Shown here in pieces: positions 18,661-27,817 of a stretch of DNA of 64,000 nt. The stretch comes from Mesorhizobium sp. M2E.F.Ca.ET.219.01.1.1 (lineage in GTDB: Bacteria; Pseudomonadota; Alphaproteobacteria; Rhizobiales; Rhizobiaceae), in contig NZ_SADT02000008.1 in NCBI RefSeq assembly GCF_004016445.2, positions 186,001 to 250,000 of the forward strand. The letters run 5' to 3'. A model generated the notes under the pieces. That model did not search any database, was not told the DNA's origin, and worked only from the letters and a program-made list of their open reading frames with translations. Each line of letters opens with the position of its first letter. Position 1 is the first letter of the stretch. A program made the position numbers and the translations under genes.

Positions 18661-19491
18661 ATGCCCGCTTCCTCAACGCACAAGCCGAGACCCGATATTT
18701 GGCGCATGCTGGCAAGCGTGGTGACCGTGCTGGTCTTCCTGTTCCTGCTGGTGCCGATCGCGGCCGTGCTGCCGCTTTCCTTCAGTTCAGGCTCGTTCCT
18801 CTCGTATCCAATGCCCGGACTGTCGCTGCGCTGGTATGAGGAACTTTTGACCAACTACAAATGGCTGCTCGCGCTGAAGAACAGCGCGGTCGTTGGCGTC
18901 GGTGCAGCGGCGCTGTCCACCGTGCTCGGCCTGTCCGCGGCTATCGCCATGAACGGGCTTGGTCCGCGAGCCCGTAGCATCGTCAACGGCTTCCTGATCG
19001 CGCCGCTGGTCATGCCGGTCATCATCATGGCTGTCGGCCTGTATCTATTCCTCTCCGATCTCGGCCTCGCCGGGACGATTGTCGGCATGATCCTGGCTCA
19101 CACCGTGATCGGAACGCCCTATGTGGTGATCTCCGCCACCGCGGCGCTTCAGAATTTCGACATGCAGTTGATCCGGGCTGCCAAGAGCCTGGGCGCGTCG
19201 CCGTGGATGGCGTATCGGCGCGTGATGCTGCCGGCAATTCGCCCGGCGATAGTCGCGGGATCGCTTTTCGCCTTCGTCGCCTCGTTCGACGAGGTCGTGA
19301 TCGTGCTCTTCCTCGCCGGTCCTGGTCAGGTGACGCTACCGGTGCGCCTATTCGAGGGTATCCGCGACGAGCTTACGCCCGTGGTCATCGCCGCCGCCGT
19401 GGTGATGATCTCGATCTCGATCGGCCTGATGGCGATCATCGAGATCCTGCGTCGCAAGTCGGTTGCCCGGCGCGGTATGGAACAAGGATGA
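18661..19491 (+). CDS. PotC-like ABC permease
   Basis: A 276-residue permease with six predicted transmembrane helices and the EAA motif AAKSLGASPWMAYRRVMLPAIRPA at about residues 170-193, which docks on the ATPase. It begins 5 nt after the first permease stops, so the two are co-translated and should form a heterodimeric channel. It ends the transporter operon. Length and topology are normal for PotC. Confidence 0.88.
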   Translation: MPASSTHKPRPDIWRMLASVVTVLVFLFLLVPIAAVLPLSFSSGSFLSYPMPGLSLRWYEELLTNYKWLLALKNSAVVGVGAAALSTVLGLSAAIAMNGLGPRARSIVNGFLIAPLVMPVIIMAVGLYLFLSDLGLAGTIVGMILAHTVIGTPYVVISATAALQNFDMQLIRAAKSLGASPWMAYRRVMLPAIRPAIVAGSLFAFVASFDEVVIVLFLAGPGQVTLPVRLFEGIRDELTPVVIAAAVVMISISIGLMAIIEILRRKSVARRGMEQG

Positions 19492-19982
19492 AATCCGCTG
19501 AGGGCGAGCCTCCTGCTGCCTTGCGGTCAATCTTACTATTCGAAGAAATCAAGCTAAATAGGCATGTCAGCTGTACAGAGCTAAGCGACAAACTATCACG
19601 ACGAATGCTGTAAAAATGGGTGGCGCATTTCTTGCAAATTCGCGCCACCAACCGGACCGTCTGTTCCGGCCCAATCCAGACACGGCAGACTGCCGGCTGG
19701 ATATCCCTTTGCTCATGCTCTGTGGTTCGAAAGTCGCATAAAAGGCATTGTCGAATTCTCGCCTTACGTCGTCTAACCAGGCGCCTCAATTCAATCCGAT
19801 CATGAAGCGCCTCAACAGCGGTCTGGGCCAATCCAAAGTTCGACCGACTGGAATGACGACTTCCACCGCCCTGCAACCCCATCTCTGAAGCGTTGCCAAC
19901 CCAAATTGGTCGGCGTTCATCGGCCCCCATTGCGCGCGCTCATTTTGTCGCTATGATAAAAAGCGCCATCGATGGAATTGAT
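19492..19982. other. Intergenic region with a long inverted repeat and a possible small minus-strand zinc-ribbon frame
   Basis: The 490 nt are lower in GC than their surroundings. They hold GGTGGCGC (19619-19626) and its exact inverse (19642-19649) around a 15-nt loop, which could be a terminator or operator. On the minus strand a frame across about 19810-19600 reads CLLCDFRTTEHE, then VCRVW, GPEQTVRLVA and CKKC, which looks like a small cysteine-pair protein or its remnant; its start is unclear. A related sequence lies at 28943-28979. Confidence 0.35.
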
Positions 19983-21119
19983 ATGAAAAAAAACTTCACA
20001 ACCGACATTGCGACCACCAAGGATGTCGCCGACGTAGCCAGTCTGCTGAGTTGGGCCTTCGGTTTCAGCAAGGCGCGGTCGCACGAATACATCGCCAATA
20101 TCGGGATCGAGACGCTGCGGCTCATGCGCGGCGAGGGCGGCCGTCCGGTCGTGTGCGCGGGTCTGCTTCAGACGGCGCATATCTTCCACGGCAAGGCCGT
20201 GCAGGCGGCAAACATCGTGCATGTGGCGATCGCGCCGGAGCGGCGCGGCCAGGGCGTTGCCGTGCCTTTTGTCGATGCTCTCTGCGATGAGGCGAGGAGC
20301 AAGGGCGCCGCGATAGCCACGCTGTTTGCCTCGACGCGGCCGGTCTACCGCAAGGCCGGTTTCGAGCTTGCCGGGCACGAGATCGTCTATGAGGCGGCAA
20401 CAGCGGCACTGCCTTCGTCGAGCCGGCTCGCCTTCGATCGCGTCGAGCTCGACGATCCGCGCATGGCCCGCGCCTATGACGCCAAGACGCGTGGCGAATC
20501 GGGCTTGCTCGCACGCGCCGCCGCCCACTGGAACGAGTTGCGGCGCGCTCCGACCGATGCTCTCGCAGCCTATCTTGCGGAAGGCGAGGTCGCCTATCTG
20601 ATACTCGACATGGGCGACAAAACCTGCCTGGTGGTACGGGACTGGTTTGCCGCGTCGCCCGAGGCGGCGCAAGGCTTGCTTTCCTTTCTTGCCCGCTTTC
20701 GCTCGGTCTATCCTGCGGTGCGCTGGCATGGCGCCCCGCAGGACGATCTGGTGGCGGCGATGCCGGACAAGGGCTGGCGGCTTGCGCGCCAGGAGGAATG
20801 GCTGTTGCGAGTGCTCCATCCAGCGACGGCGCTGCGCCAGCGCGGCTACCATGTCGACCAGGCAAAACTCGCGCTGCGCATCGGCGATGCAGCGCTCGAA
20901 ATCGAAATTCGCCAAGGCGCCGCCGAGGTGCGCGAGGCGGGTAATGCGTCCGGTCCGGCCGTGCGTGTGGACGCGCCGGCCTTCGTCCAGCTTTTCACGG
21001 GCTTTCGCAGCGCCTCGAAACTGGCGCAGTATGGCCTCGTTGCCGGCGACTCGGCTGACATACGCCGCTGTGACCAGCTGTTCGCCGGACCGCCGCCCTG
21101 GGTGGCGGAGCATTTTTGA
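19983..21119 (+). CDS. GNAT acetyltransferase with C-terminal SCP2 domain (Eis-like)
   Basis: A 378-residue protein with the three-part Eis layout: an N-terminal GNAT domain (about 1-150, acetyl-CoA loop VAIAPERRGQGVAVPF), a second degenerate GNAT-like domain, and an SCP2-like domain (about 290-378). Family members acetylate amines on peptides or aminoglycosides; some are of unknown function. ATG 19983 was preferred over longer starts because homologues begin near the first beta strand and the region upstream is poorly coding. It precedes the RpiR gene by 54 nt on the same strand and may be part of the aminosugar operon. Confidence 0.75.
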   Translation: MKKNFTTDIATTKDVADVASLLSWAFGFSKARSHEYIANIGIETLRLMRGEGGRPVVCAGLLQTAHIFHGKAVQAANIVHVAIAPERRGQGVAVPFVDALCDEARSKGAAIATLFASTRPVYRKAGFELAGHEIVYEAATAALPSSSRLAFDRVELDDPRMARAYDAKTRGESGLLARAAAHWNELRRAPTDALAAYLAEGEVAYLILDMGDKTCLVVRDWFAASPEAAQGLLSFLARFRSVYPAVRWHGAPQDDLVAAMPDKGWRLARQEEWLLRVLHPATALRQRGYHVDQAKLALRIGDAALEIEIRQGAAEVREAGNASGPAVRVDAPAFVQLFTGFRSASKLAQYGLVAGDSADIRRCDQLFAGPPPWVAEHF

Positions 21120-21173
21120 GCACGGTTTGGACAGGATCCATACTCTTACCGGAAATCATCTGAGGGGTCTTGC

Positions 21174-22001
21174 ATGACACACGCGCTGATAGCCTCCCTG
21201 AGAGCAGCGGCGGGCGATATGACGCCGGCGCTGGCGCGCGTCGCCGAGACGGTGCTGGCGCAGCCCGACGCCACATTGCGCCAGAGCATCACCGAGCTTG
21301 CCGAGACATCCGGATCGTCCGAAGCGAGCGTCATGCGCTTCTGCCGCGACCAGGGCTTTTCCGGTTTTCAGGACTTCAAGCTGGCGCTGGCGAAGGAACT
21401 CGCGACCGACGAGCGGGCGAGGGACAACGGCCTGCCTTCCGACGACATCCAGCGGCTGGTGGAGACCGCAATCACCTCGCTGCGAGAAACCGAGCAGCTC
21501 ATCGTCCGGGAAGATATCGCCACCGCCTCGCGCAAGCTGCTGGGCGCGACAACGGTCGAGTGTTTCGGCATCGCCGCCTCCGCCGTCACGGCGCAGTATC
21601 TCGCCTACAAGATGACCCGCATCGGCAAATTCAGCCGCGCGCTCGGCGATGCGCATCTGGCCGTGATGGCGGCGGGAACCGCGCAGCCGGGAACGGTGCA
21701 GGTGGTGATTTCGAGTTCCGGCTCGACGATTGATGCCGTGCGCGTGGCAGAGCTTGCGCGCGCCAAGGGCGCCTTTGTGATCGGTATCTCGAACCGCTCG
21801 AAGAGCCCACTGATCGCCGTCTGCGACCTAGCTTTGATCGCATCCTGGCCGGAGACGCCGCTCACGGGCGGCGCCTTCCCCTCGAAGATCAGCCAGTTGC
21901 TCATCGTCGATGCGCTGGTGGCCGAGATGACCAGACAGGATCCGAAGCGGCTGGTCGAGCTCAGCCGCACGGCGGAGGTCGTGAGTGACCGCAGCTTCTG
22001 A
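21174..22001 (+). CDS. RpiR/MurR-family regulator with SIS domain
   Basis: A 275-residue regulator. The N-terminal HTH_6 domain covers about 1-77 (SITELAETSGSSEASVMRFCRDQGF). A SIS sugar-phosphate-binding domain covers about 120-250 (VECFGIAASAVTAQYLAYKM, VVISSSGSTIDAVRVAELARAKGA). RpiR proteins usually repress sugar or sialic-acid genes and sense the phosphorylated intermediate. GAGGGG lies 6 nt before the ATG. Its 3' end overlaps the kinase gene by 17 nt, so it is co-transcribed with the pathway it probably controls. Confidence 0.87.
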   Translation: MTHALIASLRAAAGDMTPALARVAETVLAQPDATLRQSITELAETSGSSEASVMRFCRDQGFSGFQDFKLALAKELATDERARDNGLPSDDIQRLVETAITSLRETEQLIVREDIATASRKLLGATTVECFGIAASAVTAQYLAYKMTRIGKFSRALGDAHLAVMAAGTAQPGTVQVVISSSGSTIDAVRVAELARAKGAFVIGISNRSKSPLIAVCDLALIASWPETPLTGGAFPSKISQLLIVDALVAEMTRQDPKRLVELSRTAEVVSDRSF

Positions 22002-22896
22002 TTTGCCTGTGCTCGCCATCGATATTGGCGGCACCAAGATCGCGACAGCCGAAGTGAGTGGCCGCAGGATCGCAAACCGCCGCCAGGCGCCGACGCCACG
22101 CACCGGCAAAGGCGACGATCTGATCGCGGCCATTGCCGAGCTTGCGCCGAAAAGTGGTTTTGGCGCGGTCGCCGTCGCTACCACCGGCATCGTGCGCGAC
22201 GGCGCGCTGACGGCGCTGAACCCCGAAACCCTGCCGATCGAGGACGGCTATCCGATTGCCTCGGCGATCGGAGAGGCCTTCGGGATGCCGCCTCTGGTCG
22301 TCAACGACGCACAGGCCGCCGCCTGGGCGGAATTTAGGCTCGGTGCCGGCCAGGGTTTTCGAAACTTCGCCTTCTTCACCGTCTCGACCGGCATCGGCTC
22401 CGGGCTGGTGATAGACTGCCGGCTGGAAAGCGGCGCGACCGGGCTTGCCGGCCATGTCGGGCACACGCGCTCCGAGCCGGGCGGCATCTTGTGCGGCTGC
22501 GGCCGGCGCGGCTGCCTGGAGACGGTCGCCTCTGGCACTGCTCTGGCGCGGTTGGGCAGTGAGCGCCTCGGCCGGAAAGTTGCGGCACCGGAGCTGTTCG
22601 CGGCGGCGGAACAAGGCGACCGCGTTGCCGGGGAAATCATCGCCGGCGCGGTCGTCGCGCTGGTTGACGCTTTTGCCGACTTGGCGGCTTCGGTCGATGT
22701 CGACTGCTTCGCCGTCGGCGGCGGCGTCGGCCTCGCCAACGGCTTCATCGAGGCGCTGCAGACGCGCTCGCTCGACCTGCCGCGCGTCTACCGGCGTCCC
22801 ATTGTCGCCGCGCGTGCGGGCGCCGATGCAGGCCTGCTTGGCGCGGCGATGCTGGCGCGTTCGAAAAGCTATGACGGAAATTTTCATCGAACATAA
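21985..22896 (+). CDS. ROK-family N-acetylhexosamine kinase
   Basis: A 303-residue ROK sugar kinase. The phosphate loop DIGGTKIA is at residues 13-20 and the catalytic base is Asp108 (VVNDAQAAAW). His157 and the cysteines Cys170, Cys172 and Cys177 (ILCGCGRRGCLE) form the ROK zinc site. Linkage to nanE suggests N-acetylmannosamine kinase (NanK), but glucosamine or other N-acetyl sugars are possible. The start is GTG inside the end of the RpiR gene. All catalytic and metal residues are intact. Confidence 0.85.
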   Translation: MTAASDLPVLAIDIGGTKIATAEVSGRRIANRRQAPTPRTGKGDDLIAAIAELAPKSGFGAVAVATTGIVRDGALTALNPETLPIEDGYPIASAIGEAFGMPPLVVNDAQAAAWAEFRLGAGQGFRNFAFFTVSTGIGSGLVIDCRLESGATGLAGHVGHTRSEPGGILCGCGRRGCLETVASGTALARLGSERLGRKVAAPELFAAAEQGDRVAGEIIAGAVVALVDAFADLAASVDVDCFAVGGGVGLANGFIEALQTRSLDLPRVYRRPIVAARAGADAGLLGAAMLARSKSYDGNFHRT

Positions 22897-22935
22897 CTTA
22901 TTGACAAAAACTTTTATCTGCGCTTGGTTAGAGGG
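22880..22935 (+). promoter_or_regulatory. AT-rich region with possible internal promoter before nanE
   Basis: The 65-nt gap between the kinase and nanE is markedly AT-rich in a high-GC operon. It carries TTGACA at about 22899-22904, with a near-palindromic GGAAATTTTCA just upstream inside the kinase end. No strong -10 is visible at the right spacing. It may be a secondary promoter or an RpiR binding site. Confidence 0.3.
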
Positions 22936-22961
22936 GTAGTGCTCTTCCAGGAGATGCTCCG

Positions 22962-23678
22962 GTGCAGGCCATGCAGGGCGATTTGCTCGCCACACTCGAT
23001 GGAACGCTGGTCGTGTCGTGCCAGGCCGAGTCCGGCCTGCCGCTCGACGCTCCCGACCACATCGCCGCGATGGCGCGCTCCGTCGTGTTGGGCGGCGCCA
23101 CTGGCGTGCGCATCGAAGGCGCGGCCAACATCGCCGCCGTCCGCGCCGCGGTCGAGGTGCCGCTCATAGGCCTCATCAAGGTCAGGCGTGACGACACCGA
23201 GGTCTACATCACGCCGACGCTCGACGAAGTCGCCGCCGTCATCGAAGCCGGCGCCGATATCGTCGCTATCGACGCCACCAGCCGGCCGCATCCGGCTGCG
23301 TTGAAGGCGATGTTCGCCAGCATCGCGGCGAAGGGGCGGCTCTCCATGGGCGATGTCGCCACGCTCGATGAAGGCAAGCGCGCGCTCGACGCCGGCGCTG
23401 ACCTCATCAGCACCACCATGGCCGGCTACACGGACTACTCCAACGATCAGCGCGGCCCCGCCTTCGCCCTGATGGAGGAATTTGCCCGCGCCGGCCTGCC
23501 TTTCGTCGCCGAGGGGCGCATATGGTCGCCGGACGAGGCCGTCCGCTGCTTCGAGCTCGGCGCCCGCTTCATCGTCGTCGGCGGCGCGATCACGCGGCCC
23601 GATGCCATTACTCGCCGCTTCGCCGACGAGGTCGCCGCCTGGGGCGCCCGTCCGCAACTGAGAAGGAATCCGACATGA
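22962..23678 (+). CDS. nanE: N-acetylmannosamine-6-phosphate 2-epimerase
   Basis: A 238-residue TIM-barrel epimerase. It shows the NanE pattern VVSCQAESGLPLD at the N-terminus, the catalytic-lysine strand PLIGLIKV, the IDATSRPHP segment with the acidic catalytic position, LISTTMAGYTDYS and the phosphate-binding FIVVGGAITRP. It converts ManNAc-6-phosphate to GlcNAc-6-phosphate in the cytoplasm, right after the kinase step. GTG 22962 has AGGAG 8 nt upstream; ATG 22971 is the alternative. It overlaps the next gene by 4 nt (ATGA). No nanA lyase is visible nearby. Confidence 0.88.
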   Translation: MQAMQGDLLATLDGTLVVSCQAESGLPLDAPDHIAAMARSVVLGGATGVRIEGAANIAAVRAAVEVPLIGLIKVRRDDTEVYITPTLDEVAAVIEAGADIVAIDATSRPHPAALKAMFASIAAKGRLSMGDVATLDEGKRALDAGADLISTTMAGYTDYSNDQRGPAFALMEEFARAGLPFVAEGRIWSPDEAVRCFELGARFIVVGGAITRPDAITRRFADEVAAWGARPQLRRNPT

Positions 23679-24691
23679 TCAAACGTCGCCGCGTTGCCGT
23701 CATCGGCGCAGGCTTCATGGGCTCCATGCATGCCGGCATCTTCGCCGGCATGATGGGTGCGGAGCTCGCGGCCATCGTCGACCCCAACCGTGCGCTGGCC
23801 GAGGCGGTGGCGGCAAAGGCGACGGGCTGCAAAGTCTATGACAGCCACCAGGCGCTGCTGGCGGCCGAACGCGATCTTGACCTCGTCTCGATCTGCACGC
23901 CCGACAACCTGCATCTGGCGCCGGCGGTCGCGGTTGCCGAAGCCGGCATCAACGTCTTCGTCGAAAAGCCGATCTCCTCCAAGGTCGACGACGCCCGGGC
24001 CATCATCGCTGCCTGCGAGGCGGCGGGCGTAAAGCTCGGCGTCGGCTACCTGCTGCGCTTCGATCCGCGCTACGCTGCCGCCAAGGAGCTGATGACATCG
24101 GGCAAGATCGGCGAGCCGATCCACATCTATGCCCGCCGCAACAGCGCTCGCACCGAAGGCCCGAAGCGCTATGGCGGCAAGCTGCCGCTGGCGCTGCATG
24201 TCACCGTCCACGACGTCGACATGGTGCTGTGGATGCTGGAAGGCCAACAGCCGGTGTCGGTCTACGCGCAGCAGACCGACAAGCTGCTGGGTAGCTCCGG
24301 CACGCAGGACAGCATCGCGGCAATCGTGCGCTTTTCCGGCGGCACGGTCGTCAATTTCGAGAGCGCCTGGTCGCTACCGTCCGGCGCGCGCCACATGATC
24401 GACGCGCGCATGGAGCTCATCGGCACCGACGGATCCTTCGAAGTCCAGTGCGGCGACAGCGGGCTCTATTTCGCCAGCAATGAGGGGTCTCGCGAGATCG
24501 ACACCCAGCACTGGCCCCTCATCAACGGCCGCTTCGACGGCGACCTCGCGCGCCAGCTCGGCGGCCTTATCGACTGGCTGGACGGCGCGGCCCTGCCGAT
24601 CGCCACGGGCCGGGAAGCCCTTCGTTCGCTCGAACTCACCCTTGCCATGATGCAGTCGGCGCAGAGCGGCGAAATCGTGCGCCTCGGTTGA
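23675..24691 (+). CDS. Gfo/Idh/MocA-family oxidoreductase
   Basis: A 338-residue NAD(P)-dependent sugar dehydrogenase. The Rossmann motif VIGAGFMGSMHAG covers residues 9-21 and the family EKP signature is at 97-99. The catalytic HDVDMVLWM segment follows at about 179-187 in the C-terminal alpha/beta domain. It would oxidise or epimerise the transported aminosugar or a derivative. Its start overlaps the nanE stop (ATGA), so it belongs to the same translational unit. Its presence beside kinase and epimerase, without a sialate lyase, hints that the substrate is not plain sialic acid. Confidence 0.85.
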   Translation: MIKRRRVAVIGAGFMGSMHAGIFAGMMGAELAAIVDPNRALAEAVAAKATGCKVYDSHQALLAAERDLDLVSICTPDNLHLAPAVAVAEAGINVFVEKPISSKVDDARAIIAACEAAGVKLGVGYLLRFDPRYAAAKELMTSGKIGEPIHIYARRNSARTEGPKRYGGKLPLALHVTVHDVDMVLWMLEGQQPVSVYAQQTDKLLGSSGTQDSIAAIVRFSGGTVVNFESAWSLPSGARHMIDARMELIGTDGSFEVQCGDSGLYFASNEGSREIDTQHWPLINGRFDGDLARQLGGLIDWLDGAALPIATGREALRSLELTLAMMQSAQSGEIVRLG

Positions 24692-24754
24692 GCTCAATCA
24701 AACGAACGGCGCTGTTGCAACGAGGCCCGACGGCCCAAGAATGGGAGACGAAAC

Positions 24755-26047
24755 ATGCTGAACAGACGCAATCTACTGATGCTTGGCGCGGCCGCCGCCG
24801 CGCTGTCGCTGGCCGCGCCGGCGTCCGCTGAGGACAAGCCGTTCAATGGCGTGCAGATATCGGTGCTGCTCGAGGGCCACCCGACCACCGACGCCATCCA
24901 GAAGATGGTGCCGGAATTCAAGGAGAAGACCGGCATCGACGTTGCGATCGAAGTGGTGCCCGAGGCGGACATCACCGCCAAGGAATTGCTTGAATTCTCA
25001 TCCAAGTCCGGCCGCTACGATGTCGTCCAGAACAACATCATCTACCTGCCGGGCTTCGTGAAGTCCGGCTACATCGTGCCGCTCGACGATTTCCTGACCA
25101 AGCACAAGGAGAATTTCGACAAGGCCGATTTCGTGCCCGGCTATTTCAACACCAATGTCCTCGACGGTAAGGTCTACGGCCTGCCGGTCTATGGCGAGAG
25201 CACCTTCGTCATGTACCGCAAGGACCTGTTCGAACAGTACGGGCTGGCCGCGCCGAAGTCCTTCGAGGACATCGAGAACGCGGCGAAAACCATCTCGGAA
25301 AAAACCAACAAGCAGATCGCCGGCATCACCATGCGCGGCCAGCAGGGCATCCAGGGTGTCTATGTCTGGGCGGCCTATCTGTGGGGCTTCGGCGGCTCCT
25401 TCTTCGATGCCGGCGGCAAGTCGGCGCTGGCGACGCCTGAAGGTATCGCCGCGCTCGACGCTTTCACCAAGGTGCTCAAGGACTACGGCCCGGTCGGCGT
25501 CGCCAATTTCGGTTGGGAGGAAAACCGGCTGCTCTTCCAGCAGGGCAAGGCGGCAATCACGCTCGATGCGACCGTCAACGGCGCCTACAATGAAGACCCG
25601 GCCGTCTCGACGGTGGTCGGCAAGGTCGGCTATGTGCCGGTGCCGATGAAGTCGGCTTCGCCCAAGGGCGGCTCGTCCTCGCTAGCCGTGCATTCCATGT
25701 ATGTCTCGGCCGAATCGAAAAACCAGGAAGCGGCGGCCCTCTTCGCCGCTTGGGCGACCGCCAAGGAACAGCAGCTGAAGTCGATCGAGACCGACCCCAA
25801 CTCCGGCGTGACCTCGCTCTCGGCGCTCAACAGCGACAGCTTCGGCAAACGCTACGGCGCCTTCAAGGAAGGCATGATCGCCGCCATCAACGCCGGCAAC
25901 CCGCAATATCTGCCGACAGTCGAGCAGGCGAACGAGATCATCAACAACACAGGCATCGCCGTCTCCAAGGCGCTCGCCGGAACCGCAAGCGCCGCCGACG
26001 CGCTGAAGGAAGCTGACGAAGCCAACAACGCTGCGCTCGCCCGCTAA
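24755..26047 (+). CDS. Sugar ABC transporter substrate-binding protein
   Basis: A 430-residue family 1 periplasmic binding protein. Residues 1-25 form a signal peptide with RRNLLMLGAAAAALSLAAPASA (cleaved before EDKPF). The mature protein has the classic VPEFKEKTGIDV and YGLPVYGESTFVMYRKDLFEQYG patterns of carbohydrate-binding proteins. GGGAG precedes the ATG. It is the first transporter gene after the catabolic enzymes and should deliver the aminosugar to the permeases at 26117 and 26998. Confidence 0.88.
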   Translation: MLNRRNLLMLGAAAAALSLAAPASAEDKPFNGVQISVLLEGHPTTDAIQKMVPEFKEKTGIDVAIEVVPEADITAKELLEFSSKSGRYDVVQNNIIYLPGFVKSGYIVPLDDFLTKHKENFDKADFVPGYFNTNVLDGKVYGLPVYGESTFVMYRKDLFEQYGLAAPKSFEDIENAAKTISEKTNKQIAGITMRGQQGIQGVYVWAAYLWGFGGSFFDAGGKSALATPEGIAALDAFTKVLKDYGPVGVANFGWEENRLLFQQGKAAITLDATVNGAYNEDPAVSTVVGKVGYVPVPMKSASPKGGSSSLAVHSMYVSAESKNQEAAALFAAWATAKEQQLKSIETDPNSGVTSLSALNSDSFGKRYGAFKEGMIAAINAGNPQYLPTVEQANEIINNTGIAVSKALAGTASAADALKEADEANNAALAR

Positions 26048-26116
26048 GGGTCGAGTGGCGTGCCCTGCCGCGTGCGCTCCCTGTGCGCGGCAGGGTGAAA
26101 TTCTCAGGTTGATCCG

Positions 26117-26998
26117 ATGAGACCCGTGGCCGCAGCGTCCGATCCCACAAAGCACTTCTTCCAGCCGATCATCGTCTGCCTGACGATGGCGTCGGTGGCG
26201 CTAACGCTGTTCGTCATCTGGATCTCGCTGCACGATCTTTCGCTGATGCGGGCAGGGCGGGAAAAGTTCGTCGGGCTCGACAACTACATCCGCTTCCTTG
26301 GCGATCCGCGCGCCATGGCCGCGCTCTGGCGCTCGGTGCTCTTCACCACATTGGCGACGGTGATCGAGATCGCGCTTGGTCTTGCGGTGGTGCTCTTCCT
26401 AGACCGCGACTTCGCGATGAAGCGGCTGGTGCGCACGCTGCTGCTTGTGCCGATCATTATGACGCCGGTTGTCGTCGGCCTCACCTGGCGCTTCCTGTTC
26501 GACCCTGCCACCGGCATGGCGAACTATCTTCTGTCGTTGGGCGGCATTTCCCTGGTCGACTGGTTGGGCAGCCCTCAGATCGCTCTCTTTTCGGTGCTGA
26601 TCGCCGACATCTGGCAGTGGACGCCCTTCGTCATCCTGCTGGTGATGGCCGCGCTGGAGTCGGCGCCCACCGATCCGCTCAACGCCGCCCGCGTCGACGG
26701 CGCGCGCGAATGGCAGGTCACCTGGTATGTGCTTCTTCCCATGCTGCGCCGCGCGCTCGCCATCGTCGCCTTGATCAGGGCGATCGACAGCATCAAGGCG
26801 TTCGATCTGTTTTACATCATGACGCGCGGCGGGCCGGCGCTGTCGACCGAGACGCTGAACTATTACGGCTACATCGTCGCCTTCACCAATTTCGACATCT
26901 CCTACGCATTGGCCATCGCCATCATCCTGACGGTGTTCACCAATGTCGCGCTGCTCACCATGTACAGCGTGCTCTTTCCGAAGACAGGGGACCGCTGA
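26117..26998 (+). CDS. Sugar ABC transporter permease (MalF-type)
   Basis: A 293-residue permease with six transmembrane helices (first at about 15-38). The coupling motif is DGAREWQVTWYVLLPMLRRA at about residues 194-213. It forms a heterodimer with the next gene product, whose start codon overlaps this stop by 1 nt (TGATG). Length and topology are typical of carbohydrate-uptake family CUT1 permeases. Confidence 0.88.
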   Translation: MRPVAAASDPTKHFFQPIIVCLTMASVALTLFVIWISLHDLSLMRAGREKFVGLDNYIRFLGDPRAMAALWRSVLFTTLATVIEIALGLAVVLFLDRDFAMKRLVRTLLLVPIIMTPVVVGLTWRFLFDPATGMANYLLSLGGISLVDWLGSPQIALFSVLIADIWQWTPFVILLVMAALESAPTDPLNAARVDGAREWQVTWYVLLPMLRRALAIVALIRAIDSIKAFDLFYIMTRGGPALSTETLNYYGYIVAFTNFDISYALAIAIILTVFTNVALLTMYSVLFPKTGDR

Positions 26999-27810
26999 TG
27001 GGCAGGCGCACTCTGTTCTATCTCGGGCTGGTCCTGCTTCTCTTGGCGGTGCTGTTCCCGCTCTACTGGGTCATCGTCACCTCCTTCAAAACGACGCGCG
27101 ATGCCTTCGCCATTCCGCCTGTCTGGCTGTTCAGCCCGACGCTCGACAACTACCGCACGGTGTTCGCCAATCGCGGCTTCCTTAGCGCCTTCGCCAATTC
27201 CTTCATCGTGTCGATCCTCTCCAGCGCGCTCGCCGTCGCCGTCGGGTCGGTCGCGGCTTATGGGCTGGCGCAGCAGCCGGCGGAGCTGCGCCGCGCACGG
27301 GAGAAATTCATTCTCAGCCTGCGCATCGCGCCGGCGCTGCTCTTCGTTATCCCGATGTACTACCTGGCGACCCGCATCGGCGCGCTGAACAAGCACTGGC
27401 TGCTGATCGCCGCCTATGCTTTCGTCAACGTGCCCTTCGCCATCTCGCTGCTCATCACCTTCTTCGACGACATTCCGAAGGAGCTGCGCGATGCAGCGCG
27501 CGTCGACGGCGCGCGCGAGTTTTCGATCTTCTGGCACGTCTATCTGCCGGCGGCGCGCGGCGGCATCATAGCCACGCTGATCCTGTGCGTTCTGTTCACC
27601 TGGAACGAGTTCTTCGTGGCGCTCGTGCTCACCGGCCGCGACACCCAGACACTGCCGGTCTCGATCACCTCGTTCCTGACTTTCCAGGGTATCCAGTGGG
27701 GCGCGCTCACCGCCGCCGCCACCCTCATCATGCTGCCGATGATCGTGCTCGGCATCCTGGTGCAAGGGCAGGTCGTGCGCGGCATGACGCTCGGCAGCGT
27801 GAAGGGCTGA
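26998..27810 (+). CDS. Sugar ABC transporter permease (MalG-type)
   Basis: A 270-residue CUT1 permease. The N-terminal helix LFYLGLVLLLLAVLFPLYWVIVTSFK is characteristic, and the coupling motif DAARVDGAREFSIFWHVYLPAARG lies at about residues 163-186. The strong FTWNEFFVALVLTG helix near residue 200 is typical of the MalG class. Its translation is coupled to the preceding permease by a 1-nt overlap. Confidence 0.88.
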   Translation: MGRRTLFYLGLVLLLLAVLFPLYWVIVTSFKTTRDAFAIPPVWLFSPTLDNYRTVFANRGFLSAFANSFIVSILSSALAVAVGSVAAYGLAQQPAELRRAREKFILSLRIAPALLFVIPMYYLATRIGALNKHWLLIAAYAFVNVPFAISLLITFFDDIPKELRDAARVDGAREFSIFWHVYLPAARGGIIATLILCVLFTWNEFFVALVLTGRDTQTLPVSITSFLTFQGIQWGALTAAATLIMLPMIVLGILVQGQVVRGMTLGSVKG

Positions 27811-27817
27811 ATTTCAG

